Source of the DNA: Blautia luti
GTDB lineage: Bacteria > Bacillota > Clostridia > Lachnospirales > Lachnospiraceae
Length of the DNA stretch: 64,000 bases
Reading direction: 5' to 3'
NCBI RefSeq assembly: GCF_033096465.1
Contig: NZ_AP028156.1
Location: forward strand, 1,136,501 to 1,200,500
Below are positions 44,612 to 53,131 of the stretch, one piece after another (the first letter of the stretch is position 1; each line of letters begins with the position of its first letter). The notes under the pieces were generated by a model that had not been told where the DNA came from, searched no databases, and was given only the letters and a program-made list of their open reading frames with translations. The position numbers and the translations under genes were made by a program.

Positions 44612-46657
44612 ATGGAACAGGAAATCTATATGAATCGGGAACTGTCCTGGCTGAAATTTAATGAAAGAGTGTTGGAAGAGGCAGAAAATGAACATGTTCC
44701 TCTTGCAGAACGTTTATCATTTGAGGCAATTTATCAAAGCAATCTTGATGAATTTTTTATGGTAAGAGTGGGATCTCTGCTGGATCAGATGATCTTGTCC
44801 GGAGATATAAGAGAAAATAAAACCAATATGACACCTAAGGAACAGATTAATCAGATCCTGAAGGTTGTGCGTAAATTAAATAAGCGTAAAGATGCAGTAT
44901 ATGAGGCGCTGATGGATAAAATAGAGGAAATTGGTGTTACAATGGTAAATTTCCAGCGTCTGAGTATAGAAGAAAGCGCATATCTGGAAGTGTATTTTGA
45001 TTCAGAGATACTGCCTCTTCTTTCTCCAACGATTGTAGGTAAACGGCAGCCGTTCCCATTCCTTAAAAACCGTGATATTTATGCGGTTTGTGTTCTGCAG
45101 ACAAAGAGCGGAAAAGAAAAGCTTGGAATTGTTCCGTGCAGCAGAAATGTGTTCCCGGAACTGGTAGAGCTTATGACGAAAAACCGTTTTATGCTTACGG
45201 AGGAGCTGATCCTTCATTTTCTGCCAAAGGTTTTTGCAGGATATAAAATATTATCAAAATCACTGATGCGTATTACAAGAAATGCAGATATTGATGCGGA
45301 TGCACTTTATGATGAAGATTTGGATTACCGTGAGTTTATGGTAGAATTGATCAAGAAGAGAAAGAAGCTTGCCCCTCTTCGTCTGGAGCTTTCAAGAGAT
45401 ATGGATGATACCATAGTAAAGACGCTCTGCAATTATCTTGAACTGGATATGAAACAGGTATTTCGTAGCTTTGCACCGCTGGATCTTTCCTTTGTATATC
45501 AGCTTCAGGATCGTCTGCGTACCAGACCTGAGCTGTTTTTTGAAAAAAGAATCCCACAGCCTTCACCGGAATTTGATCTGGAACAGCCAATTCTGCCACA
45601 GATCAGAAAAAAAGACAAGCTGTTGTCCTATCCCTTTGAAAGTATGAAACCATTTCTTCGTATGCTTCATGAGGCAGCCAATGACAAATCTGTGATCGGG
45701 ATTAAAATGACGTTGTACCGTCTGTCCCGCCAGAGCAAGGTAATCGAGGCACTGATCGAGGCTGCTGAAAATGGAAAAGAGGTTCTGGTTGTAATTGAGC
45801 TGAAAGCACGTTTTGATGAAGAAAACAATATTGAATGGTCACGAAGACTGGAAGAAGCAGGATGTCGTGTGATTTATGGTCTGGATGGATATAAAGTGCA
45901 TTCAAAATTATGTTTGATCACACGGAAAACAGAGGATGGAATTGAATATTATACACAGATCGGAACAGGCAATTACAATGAAAAAACAAGCAGACTTTAT
46001 ACGGATTTATCCTATTTAACTGCAAGAGTAGAAATCGGACTTGAGGCAGCAGATGTGTTCCAGACACTGGACAAGGGCGAAACTGTGAAGGAGACAAAGC
46101 ATCTTCTTGTGGCACCTAATTGTCTGCAGAATAAAGTTCTTGCAATGATCGATGAGGAAATCCATCATGCAAAAGCAGGAGAAGAAGCTTATATCGGGCT
46201 GAAGATGAATTCACTTACAGATAAGAAAATCATAGATAAATTGATCTATGCATCAGAATCCGGAGTGAAGATCGATATGGTAATTCGTGGTATTAACTGT
46301 CTGATCCCTCAGGTAAAGGGAAAAACAGACAATATCCGCGTGATCAGCATTGTGGGACGTTTCCTTGAGCATTCCAGAATTTATATTTTCGGCTGCGGAG
46401 AGCGGAAGAAAATATATATTGCATCTGCTGATTTTATGACCAGAAATACAGTGCGGAGAGTTGAAGTTGCTACACCAATTTATGATCCTGAAATTGCACA
46501 GAGACTGGAAGAAATGTATATTACAATGTTAAGCGATAACCAGAAAGCCAGAGTAGAAGATGGAGAGGGTAACTATCATCTGGTGGATGCCCGTGAAGAT
46601 GCACCATTGAATTCCCAGGAATTTTTCTATGAGACTGCATACAGGAGAGAAAAGTAA
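44612..46657 (+). CDS. ppk1: polyphosphate kinase 1
   Basis: The 681-residue protein has the PPK1 N-terminal start NRELSWLKFNERVLEEAENE, the YRLSRQSKVIEAL block, the phospho-acceptor histidine in YKVHSKLCLI and the second phospholipase D-like motif near GCGERKKIYIASADFMTRN. It reversibly builds inorganic polyphosphate from ATP. Its promoter is a twin of the Na/Pi symporter promoter, so both probably respond to phosphate starvation through PhoP. No ppx gene is adjacent. Confidence 0.93.
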   Translation: MEQEIYMNRELSWLKFNERVLEEAENEHVPLAERLSFEAIYQSNLDEFFMVRVGSLLDQMILSGDIRENKTNMTPKEQINQILKVVRKLNKRKDAVYEALMDKIEEIGVTMVNFQRLSIEESAYLEVYFDSEILPLLSPTIVGKRQPFPFLKNRDIYAVCVLQTKSGKEKLGIVPCSRNVFPELVELMTKNRFMLTEELILHFLPKVFAGYKILSKSLMRITRNADIDADALYDEDLDYREFMVELIKKRKKLAPLRLELSRDMDDTIVKTLCNYLELDMKQVFRSFAPLDLSFVYQLQDRLRTRPELFFEKRIPQPSPEFDLEQPILPQIRKKDKLLSYPFESMKPFLRMLHEAANDKSVIGIKMTLYRLSRQSKVIEALIEAAENGKEVLVVIELKARFDEENNIEWSRRLEEAGCRVIYGLDGYKVHSKLCLITRKTEDGIEYYTQIGTGNYNEKTSRLYTDLSYLTARVEIGLEAADVFQTLDKGETVKETKHLLVAPNCLQNKVLAMIDEEIHHAKAGEEAYIGLKMNSLTDKKIIDKLIYASESGVKIDMVIRGINCLIPQVKGKTDNIRVISIVGRFLEHSRIYIFGCGERKKIYIASADFMTRNTVRRVEVATPIYDPEIAQRLEEMYITMLSDNQKARVEDGEGNYHLVDAREDAPLNSQEFFYETAYRREK

Positions 46658-46667
46658 TCGTTTATTA

Positions 46668-46696
46668 TTGACAGTTTTGGGGTTACATGTTATGAT
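46668..46696 (+). promoter_or_regulatory. strong promoter of the ncRNA gene
   Basis: Consensus TTGACA (46668-46673), an exact 17-base spacer and TATGAT (46691-46696), starting 11 bases after the ppk1 stop. Transcription should start near 46703. Confidence 0.8.
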
Positions 46697-46702
46697 TAAG
46701 CA

Positions 46703-47089
46703 GATTTTGAAAGACGAAGATGCAGAGTAACAGACAGAGTCTTTTCAAAGCAATTGTTTTGGACCACCCGGGAGGGTTAAGGCCATACGGACAGCCGGGT
46801 CCACTGCCGATTATGGTAACTTTGGTTACCTTATTGATTGAGTTAGAAGCTCAAATTTTATAAGTAGGTTCCTTTGATAACCGTGATGCGCCGGACGCGC
46901 AGACTTGTGAAACGGTCAATAAGAGTAGTAAAAGTATAATTGCTATATAGACTCTGACACGCATGATCCAGAAGTTTTATTTATGATGCTGAAAGAAAGT
47001 ATTATCGGCTTTTTTATGCTTGTTGATAAAACATATAGATACAGATCAAAACGCAGGTTTGTGGCTGAGTGCCCTACCTGCGTTTTTTT
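46703..47089 (+). ncRNA. stand-alone structured non-coding RNA, family not assigned
   Basis: There is no plausible ORF between ppk1 and the next gene, yet the region has its own consensus promoter and terminator. The core is closed by CAGAGTC/GACTCTG (46735-46741 with 46950-46956) and, after an internal loop, AGCAATT/AATTGCT (46749-46755 with 46938-46944). Inside are GGACC/GGTCC (46761, 46798), GGTAAC/GTTACC (46815, 46825), TTGAG/CTCAA (46838, 46850), ACCGT/ACGGT (46880, 46912) and TGCGC/GCGCA (46887, 46897). The size of about 220 bases recalls large clostridial RNAs such as the raiA motif or 6S RNA, but I cannot match either by eye. Confidence 0.65.
47051..47089 (+). terminator. terminator of the ncRNA gene
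   Basis: ACGCAGGT (47051-47058) pairs with ACCTGCGT (47076-47083), and a seven-T run follows. Confidence 0.9.
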
Positions 47090-47155
47090 GTTTTGTTCAG
47101 TCTGTGGAATTGCTGATTGGGGGTTGAAGCAAAGGAAACTGGAAATGGAGGAATG

Positions 47156-48622
47156 ATGAAAGGAAGTCGTTTTAAATTAAACCAGAATCATGCACCCATA
47201 CATGAAGCTCTGGAGACTTTCCGACGAATGAGAGTGGTGCCATTTGATGTGCCGGGTCATAAACGCGGAAGAGGTAATCCGGAATTGACAGAATTCCTGG
47301 GACAAAAATGTGTAGGTGTGGATGTTAACAGCATGAAACCACTGGACAATCTCTGTCATCCTGTATCTGTAATACGGGAAGCGGAAGAGCTGGCAGCAGA
47401 TGCTTTTGGGGCAGCACATGCATTTCTGATGGTAGGAGGCACAACAAGTTCTGTTCAGACAATGGTATTGACTGCCTGTAAACGGGGAGATGAGATCATA
47501 CTGCCCCGTAATGTTCACAGGAGCGTTTTAAATGCCCTTGTTTTGTGCGGTGCGATCCCTGTTTATGTAAATCCGGAAGTGGATCAGAGACTTGGAATCT
47601 CTCTTGGAATGCGCAGGGAACAGGTTGAGAAGGCCATAAAAGAGCATCCCAAAGCAGTTGCAGTACTGGTAAATAATCCAACCTATTATGGAATATGCAG
47701 TGATTTACGTGCGATTGTTAAGATGGCACATGATGCAGGAATGCTGTGTCTGGCAGATGAAGCCCATGGAACTCATTTTTATTTTGGTGGTGGTCTTCCG
47801 GTTTCTGCTATGGCAGCAGGTGCAGACATGGCATCTGTATCCATGCACAAGAGCGGTGGAAGCCTTACACAGTCAAGCCTTCTCCTTACAGGACCGGCTG
47901 TACACGCAGGATATGTTCGCCAGATCATTAATCTGACGCAGACAACATCAGGAAGCTATCTTCTGATGTCCAGCCTTGATATTTCAAGAAGAAATCTTGC
48001 ACAGAGAGGCCGCCAGATTTTTCATCAGGTAGCAGATATGGCAGAATATGCCAGAGAGGAAATTAATGCCATTGGCGGTTATTATGCATTTGGAAAAGAA
48101 CTGGTCAATGGAAATTCAGTTTTTGATTTTGACATTACGAAATTAAGTGTACATACGCTGGACATCGGACTTGCAGGGATCGAGGTTTATGATATTTTGC
48201 GGGATGAATATGATATCCAGATAGAATTCGGTGATATTGGAAACATTCTGGCCTATCTTTCCATTGGTGACCGTGCCCAGGAGGTGGAACGGCTTGTAAG
48301 TGCACTTGCTGAAATTCGCAGACGTTTTCAGACAGATGGCTCCGGGCTTTTGAGCCAGGAATATATTGATCCTCAGGTGGTGACCAGTCCACAGGAAGCT
48401 TTTTATGCAGATAAATGCAGCCTGCCTCTCCGGGAGACTGAAGGGAAGGTCTGTAGTGAATTTGTAATGTGTTATCCGCCTGGGATCCCCATCCTTGCAC
48501 CTGGAGAGAGGATTACAGCAGAAATCTTGGATTATATTGAATATGCCAAAGCAAAGGGCTGCAATATGACAGGACCTGAGGATCCGGATATTTTGAAACT
48601 GAATGTTCTGGCAGGGAGGTAA
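47156..48622 (+). CDS. speA: arginine decarboxylase (Orn/Lys/Arg decarboxylase family, fold type I)
   Basis: The 488-residue protein has the N-terminal PFDVPGHKRGRG, a LADEAHGTHF aspartate pocket and the pyridoxal-phosphate lysine in SMHKSGGSLTQSS. Length and motifs fit the Gram-positive SpeA/Cad branch. Arginine is the likely substrate because an agmatinase gene lies two genes downstream, though lysine or ornithine cannot be excluded from sequence. It opens a five-gene polyamine operon, and speE starts 6 bases after its stop. ATG 47156 gives the best distance to TGGAGG. Confidence 0.88.
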   Translation: MKGSRFKLNQNHAPIHEALETFRRMRVVPFDVPGHKRGRGNPELTEFLGQKCVGVDVNSMKPLDNLCHPVSVIREAEELAADAFGAAHAFLMVGGTTSSVQTMVLTACKRGDEIILPRNVHRSVLNALVLCGAIPVYVNPEVDQRLGISLGMRREQVEKAIKEHPKAVAVLVNNPTYYGICSDLRAIVKMAHDAGMLCLADEAHGTHFYFGGGLPVSAMAAGADMASVSMHKSGGSLTQSSLLLTGPAVHAGYVRQIINLTQTTSGSYLLMSSLDISRRNLAQRGRQIFHQVADMAEYAREEINAIGGYYAFGKELVNGNSVFDFDITKLSVHTLDIGLAGIEVYDILRDEYDIQIEFGDIGNILAYLSIGDRAQEVERLVSALAEIRRRFQTDGSGLLSQEYIDPQVVTSPQEAFYADKCSLPLRETEGKVCSEFVMCYPPGIPILAPGERITAEILDYIEYAKAKGCNMTGPEDPDILKLNVLAGR

Positions 48623-48627
48623 AGACA

Positions 48628-49482
48628 ATGGAAATGTGGTTTTCAGAATTTCACACACCGGATGTGAAGCACAGTATCCGGGTAAACCGTCAGCTTTATT
48701 CTAAGCAGAGTGATTATCAGAGAATTGATATTTTTGAAACACCTGAATTTGGACGTGTGCTGACTCTGGATGGAAATGTAATGCTCACAGAGAGAGATGA
48801 ATTTATTTATGATGAGATGATCACCCATGTGCCTATGGCAGTCCACAAAGAAGCAAGGGATATTCTTGTGATCGGTGCAGGAGATGGCGGCGTTGTCCGT
48901 GAACTGACCAGATATGACAGAGTCAGACATATCGATCTGGTAGAAATGGATCCTCTGGTTGTGGAAGCCTGTCGCGCATATCTTCCGGAAAATGCATGCA
49001 GACTGGATGACAGAAGGGTACATCTTCATTACGAAAATGCGCTGAAATTTATTAGGCGATGTGAGGGAAAATATGATCTTATTATTGTGGATTCTTCGGA
49101 TCCCTTTGGCCCTTCTGAGGGACTGTTTACCCGTGAATTTTACGGAAACTGTTATAATGCATTAAAAGATGATGGAATTATGGTTAATCAGCAGGGAAGC
49201 CCCTTCTATACAGAAGACGCACATGCAATGCAGCGCAGTCATAAGAAAATTGCCAGTACATTCCAGATCAGTCGTGTTTATCAGGCACATATCCCTACAT
49301 TTGCCGCAGGTTACTGGTTATTTGGATTCGCAAGTAAAAAATATCATCCTGTTGATGATCTGGACCCGGAAGCATGGAATGCATTAAACCTTCGCACACG
49401 TTACTATACAACAAGACTCCATAAAGGAGCATTCTATCTTCCGGCATTCCTGGAAGATATGCTGAAGGAAGTGGAGGGATAA
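48628..49482 (+). CDS. speE: polyamine aminopropyltransferase (spermidine synthase)
   Basis: The 284-residue protein has the SpeE AdoMet-type loop GAGDGGVVRELTRY, the acidic VEMDPLV and the substrate gate VDSSDPFGPSEGLF. It transfers an aminopropyl group from decarboxylated S-adenosylmethionine to putrescine. That donor needs SpeD, which is not in this window. Its place in an operon that also encodes a carboxyspermidine route is notable. Confidence 0.9.
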   Translation: MEMWFSEFHTPDVKHSIRVNRQLYSKQSDYQRIDIFETPEFGRVLTLDGNVMLTERDEFIYDEMITHVPMAVHKEARDILVIGAGDGGVVRELTRYDRVRHIDLVEMDPLVVEACRAYLPENACRLDDRRVHLHYENALKFIRRCEGKYDLIIVDSSDPFGPSEGLFTREFYGNCYNALKDDGIMVNQQGSPFYTEDAHAMQRSHKKIASTFQISRVYQAHIPTFAAGYWLFGFASKKYHPVDDLDPEAWNALNLRTRYYTTRLHKGAFYLPAFLEDMLKEVEG

Positions 49483-49485
49483 CTT

Positions 49486-50343
49486 ATGATTCAGTCTAAT
49501 GTAGAAAACTTTATCGGCTGTGAAAGCAGTTTTGAGGAAGCATCTGTTGTTCTTTATGGTGCTCCCTTTGATTCCACAACAAGCTTTCGTCCAGGTGCCA
49601 GGTTTGGCCCATCTGCCATGCGTCATGAGAGCTTCGGACTGGAGACCTACAGTCCGTACCAGGACAGAGACCTTATGGATATCAGAGTATTTGACAGCGG
49701 TGATCTGGAGCTTTGTTTCGGAAGCAGTGAAATGGCTCTTTCAGACATTGAAAAGCGGGCAGAGGAAATTTTGAAAGCAGAAAAAATCCCGGTGCTTCTG
49801 GGAGGGGAACATCTGGTAACATTAGCAGCGGTACGTGCTGTATTTCATAAATATCCGGATCTTCATATCATTCATTTTGATGCACATGCAGATTTAAGAG
49901 ACGATTATCTGGGAGCCAGATTAAGTCATGCCTGTGTGCTGCGAAGATGCCATGAGCTTCTGGGAGATAACCGTATCCACCAGTTCTGCATCAGAAGCGG
50001 GGAGAGAGCAGAATTTCAGTTTGCTGCGAAGCATACAGATTTTCATCCATTTACTTTTGATGGACTGAAAGAGACAGTCAGAGAACTGAAAGAAAAAAAG
50101 GTTCCGGTATATTTTACAATTGATCTGGACTGTCTGGATCCGTCAGCATTTCCGGGAACAGGAACTCCGGAAGCAGGAGGTGTGACCTTCCTGGAACTTC
50201 TGGAAGCAATACAGACAGTTTCTCAGACCAATGTGGTAGGTGCAGATGTGAATGAACTGGCACCTATGCTGGATGCAAGTGGTGTTTCCACTGCAACAGC
50301 ATGTAAGGTACTGCGGGAACTGCTTCTGGCAATTACAAAATAA
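49486..50343 (+). CDS. speB: agmatinase
   Basis: The 285-residue ureohydrolase has manganese-binding motifs GGEHLVTLAAV, IHFDAHADLR and FTIDLDCLDPSAFPGTGTPE. It converts agmatine to putrescine and urea, completing the arginine decarboxylase route begun by speA. The ATG lies 3 bases after speE with GGAGGG upstream. Arginase or guanidinobutyrase activity cannot be ruled out by eye, but the context favours agmatine. Confidence 0.9.
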   Translation: MIQSNVENFIGCESSFEEASVVLYGAPFDSTTSFRPGARFGPSAMRHESFGLETYSPYQDRDLMDIRVFDSGDLELCFGSSEMALSDIEKRAEEILKAEKIPVLLGGEHLVTLAAVRAVFHKYPDLHIIHFDAHADLRDDYLGARLSHACVLRRCHELLGDNRIHQFCIRSGERAEFQFAAKHTDFHPFTFDGLKETVRELKEKKVPVYFTIDLDCLDPSAFPGTGTPEAGGVTFLELLEAIQTVSQTNVVGADVNELAPMLDASGVSTATACKVLRELLLAITK

Positions 50344-50424
50344 ATCTGAAGGATACAGATAATATAAGCATTATAAAAAACTGTTGAAGAAACGGCTATA
50401 TATAAGAAAAAAGGAGAAAAAGTT

Positions 50425-51684
50425 ATGAGCAGAGTACTTGTGATCGGCTGCGGAGGAGTAGCCAGTGTAGCAATCCAGAAATGTTGTCAGGCAGATGAGG
50501 TATTTACAGAACTGTGCATTGCAAGCCGTACAAAGGAAAAATGTGATGCCCTTGCAGAAAAATTAAGGGGAAAGACAAAGACAGTTCTTACTACAGCCAA
50601 GGTTGATGCGGATGATGTGGATCAGCTGATCAAACTGATCAATGATTATAAGCCGGATCTGGTAATGAACATTGCACTTCCCTATCAGGATCTGACGATC
50701 ATGGATGCATGTCTGGCCTGTGGTGTAAACTATATGGATACCGCAAACTATGAACCGGAAGATACGGATGATCCACAGTGGCGCGCTATTTATGAGAAAC
50801 GTTGTAAAGAAGAGGGATTTTCCGCTTACTTTGATTATTCCTGGCAGTGGGCATATCGCAAAAAATTTGAGGATGCAGGTCTTACAGCTTTACTTGGCTG
50901 TGGGTTTGATCCGGGTGTTACACAGGCATATTGTGCCCATGCATTAAAGCATGAATTTGACCAGATTGATACCATTGATATTCTGGACTGCAATGGCGGA
51001 GACCATGGATATGCATTTGCCACAAACTTTAATCCGGAAATCAACCTCCGTGAAGTAAGTGCACCGGGAAGCTACTGGGAAAACGGACACTGGGTGGAAA
51101 TCCCGCCGATGGCCATTAAGAGAGAATATAAGTTTGACCAGGTGGGAGATAAGGATATGTATCTGCTTCACCATGAGGAAATCGAGTCTCTGGCAAAAAC
51201 AATTCCGGGTGTAAAACGGATTCGTTTCTTTATGACTTTTGGACAGAGCTATCTGGATCATATGCGTTGTCTGGAGGATGTGGGAATGCTTTCTACAACA
51301 CCGATCCAGTATAATGGACAGGAAATTGTCCCGATTCAGTTTCTGAAAGCACTGCTTCCGGATCCTGCAAGTCTTGGACCACGTACAAAAGGTAAAACAA
51401 ATATTGGCTGTATTTTTACAGGCGTAAAGGATGGAAAAGAAAAAACATACTATATTTATAATGTATGTGATCATCAGGAATGCTATCATGAGGTTGGAAG
51501 TCAGGCAATCAGTTATACAACAGGTGTTCCGGCAATGTGCGGTGCACTTATGATGCTGACTGGAAAATGGATCAGACCAGGTGTATATACAGTGGAAGAA
51601 TTTGATCCGGATCCGTTCCTGGAAGCACTTGATAAGTATGGTCTGCCACGCAGTGAAAGCCACGATCCAAAGCTGGTAGACTGA
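50425..51684 (+). CDS. carboxynorspermidine/carboxyspermidine dehydrogenase (saccharopine dehydrogenase family)
   Basis: The 419-residue protein begins with a Rossmann loop VLVIGCGGVASVAIQKC and has DTANYEPED and GCGFDPGVTQAY, typical of this branch of LYS9-like enzymes. It condenses aspartate semialdehyde with putrescine (or diaminopropane) to carboxyspermidine, using NADPH. The substrate is supported by the adjoining nspC decarboxylase, whose start codon overlaps this stop. Aspartate semialdehyde links it to asd at 7.1 kb. Confidence 0.88.
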   Translation: MSRVLVIGCGGVASVAIQKCCQADEVFTELCIASRTKEKCDALAEKLRGKTKTVLTTAKVDADDVDQLIKLINDYKPDLVMNIALPYQDLTIMDACLACGVNYMDTANYEPEDTDDPQWRAIYEKRCKEEGFSAYFDYSWQWAYRKKFEDAGLTALLGCGFDPGVTQAYCAHALKHEFDQIDTIDILDCNGGDHGYAFATNFNPEINLREVSAPGSYWENGHWVEIPPMAIKREYKFDQVGDKDMYLLHHEEIESLAKTIPGVKRIRFFMTFGQSYLDHMRCLEDVGMLSTTPIQYNGQEIVPIQFLKALLPDPASLGPRTKGKTNIGCIFTGVKDGKEKTYYIYNVCDHQECYHEVGSQAISYTTGVPAMCGALMMLTGKWIRPGVYTVEEFDPDPFLEALDKYGLPRSESHDPKLVD

Positions 51685-52892
51685 TGGAAGGATTGGATAA
51701 AAGAGCACCATTTACAGCCACCGGCGGAATTATTCCGCCGGAATTTAGGAATATAAAAACTCCCTGCTATATCCTGGATGAAAAAGCTCTTGTAAAAAAC
51801 GCAGAACTTCTTGGTAAAGTGGCAAAACGAACAGGATGTAAGATGCTTCTGGCGCAGAAGGCATTCAGTAACTATGACTGTTATGGCTTTTTTGAGCCAT
51901 ATATTGCAGGTACTGAGGCCAGTGGACTGTTTGAGGCAAGGCTGGGCGCAGAAGAAATGCCTGGAAAAGAAGTCCATGTATTCTGTGCCGGTTATCGGGC
52001 AGATGAATTTGAAGAACTGCTTCAATATGCAGATCATATTGTGTTTAATTCTCCGTCTCAGCTCCTTCGGTTTGGACTGAGAGCAAAGGAAGCTGGAAAG
52101 AGTGTGGGACTTCGGATCAATCCGGAATGTTCTACCCAGGAAGGCCATGAGATTTATGATCCCTGTGCACCGGGAAGCCGTATGGGCACAACAAGAAAGC
52201 AGTGGGACGAAGCAATTGGGAAAAATCCGGAGCTTCTGGATCTGCTGGATGGTCTTCATTTTCATACTCTCTGTGAACAGGATTCTGATGATCTGGAGAC
52301 AACACTTGTTTCTGTAAAGAAGCATTTTGGTGACCTGGCTTCTCAGGTAAAGTGGATCAATTTTGGCGGTGGCCATCATATTACAAAACCAGGATATGAT
52401 ATTGAACGACTGGAACGATGTATTCAGGCGGCAAAGAATGACTGGAATGTGGAAGTTTATCTTGAACCAGGAGAAGCGTGGGCATTAAATGCAGGCTTTC
52501 TTCTGACCAGTGTACTGGATGTTCTGAAAAATGGAGAGACACAGATTGTAATTGTAGATGCCAGTGCAGCCTGTCATATGCCGGACGTACTGGAAATGCC
52601 TTATCGCCCGCCATTACTTGGTACAGATGAACTGGAAGAAGAGGGAATTACGGTTCGGCTTGGTGGCCCTACCTGTCTGTCAGGAGATGTGATCGGAGAT
52701 TATAAGTTTAGACAGGTTCCTCAATATGGAGATCTTCTTATGTTTGGAGATATGGCCATTTATACTACCTGTAAGAATAATACATTTAATGGAATGCCGC
52801 TGCCGGATATCTGGCTCAGACGTGCTGATAACACCATGTTACGGCTTACAGATTTTGGCTACGCGGACTTTAAGGGAAGACTTGGAAGATAA
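51684..52892 (+). CDS. nspC: carboxynorspermidine/carboxyspermidine decarboxylase
   Basis: The 402-residue fold-type III PLP decarboxylase relates to diaminopimelate decarboxylase. The family start TPCYILDEKALVKN and the pyridoxal lysine in MLLAQKAFSN are visible, with the glycine loop INFGGGHHITKPGYD and the catalytic cysteine region GPTCLSGDVIGDY. It removes carbon dioxide from carboxyspermidine to give spermidine. The ATG overlaps the preceding TGA by one base. Confidence 0.9.
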   Translation: MEGLDKRAPFTATGGIIPPEFRNIKTPCYILDEKALVKNAELLGKVAKRTGCKMLLAQKAFSNYDCYGFFEPYIAGTEASGLFEARLGAEEMPGKEVHVFCAGYRADEFEELLQYADHIVFNSPSQLLRFGLRAKEAGKSVGLRINPECSTQEGHEIYDPCAPGSRMGTTRKQWDEAIGKNPELLDLLDGLHFHTLCEQDSDDLETTLVSVKKHFGDLASQVKWINFGGGHHITKPGYDIERLERCIQAAKNDWNVEVYLEPGEAWALNAGFLLTSVLDVLKNGETQIVIVDASAACHMPDVLEMPYRPPLLGTDELEEEGITVRLGGPTCLSGDVIGDYKFRQVPQYGDLLMFGDMAIYTTCKNNTFNGMPLPDIWLRRADNTMLRLTDFGYADFKGRLGR

Positions 52893-52929
52893 CAATATTA
52901 TCCTGGAGATTTTTGAACATTAGCAATGA

Positions 52930-52968
52930 AAAGATCATTTACTGTAAAAATGTAGATGGTCTTTTTTT
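52930..52968 (+). terminator. terminator of the polyamine operon
   Basis: AAGATCAT...TAC pairs with GTA...ATGGTCTT around CTGTAAAAAT, and a seven-T run follows. It begins about 40 bases after the nspC stop. Confidence 0.75.
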
Positions 52969-53131
52969 ATATCCTGGGAGAAAAAATGGATTTACTCAAA
53001 AAGAAAGTGTCAAAAACACTAACAGTTATTCAGAAATCTATGATACAATGAAACAAGCGAAATGCAGAAATACAAATGAAATTATATTTGATATGTTTCA
53101 GAATGCAGATATATTGGAAAAGGAAGAGGCT

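Noticed and set aside
46703..47089. Cobalamin, cyclic-di-GMP-I, SAM or T-box riboswitch for the polyamine operon
   Set aside because: None of the conserved boxes of those classes is present, and the RNA ends in its own terminator more than 60 bases before speA.
52913..53131. Extended N terminus of the GGDEF-EAL protein
   Set aside because: The extra 73 codons cross the polyamine-operon terminator and lack a ribosome binding site; ATG 53132 has one and begins a membrane anchor.
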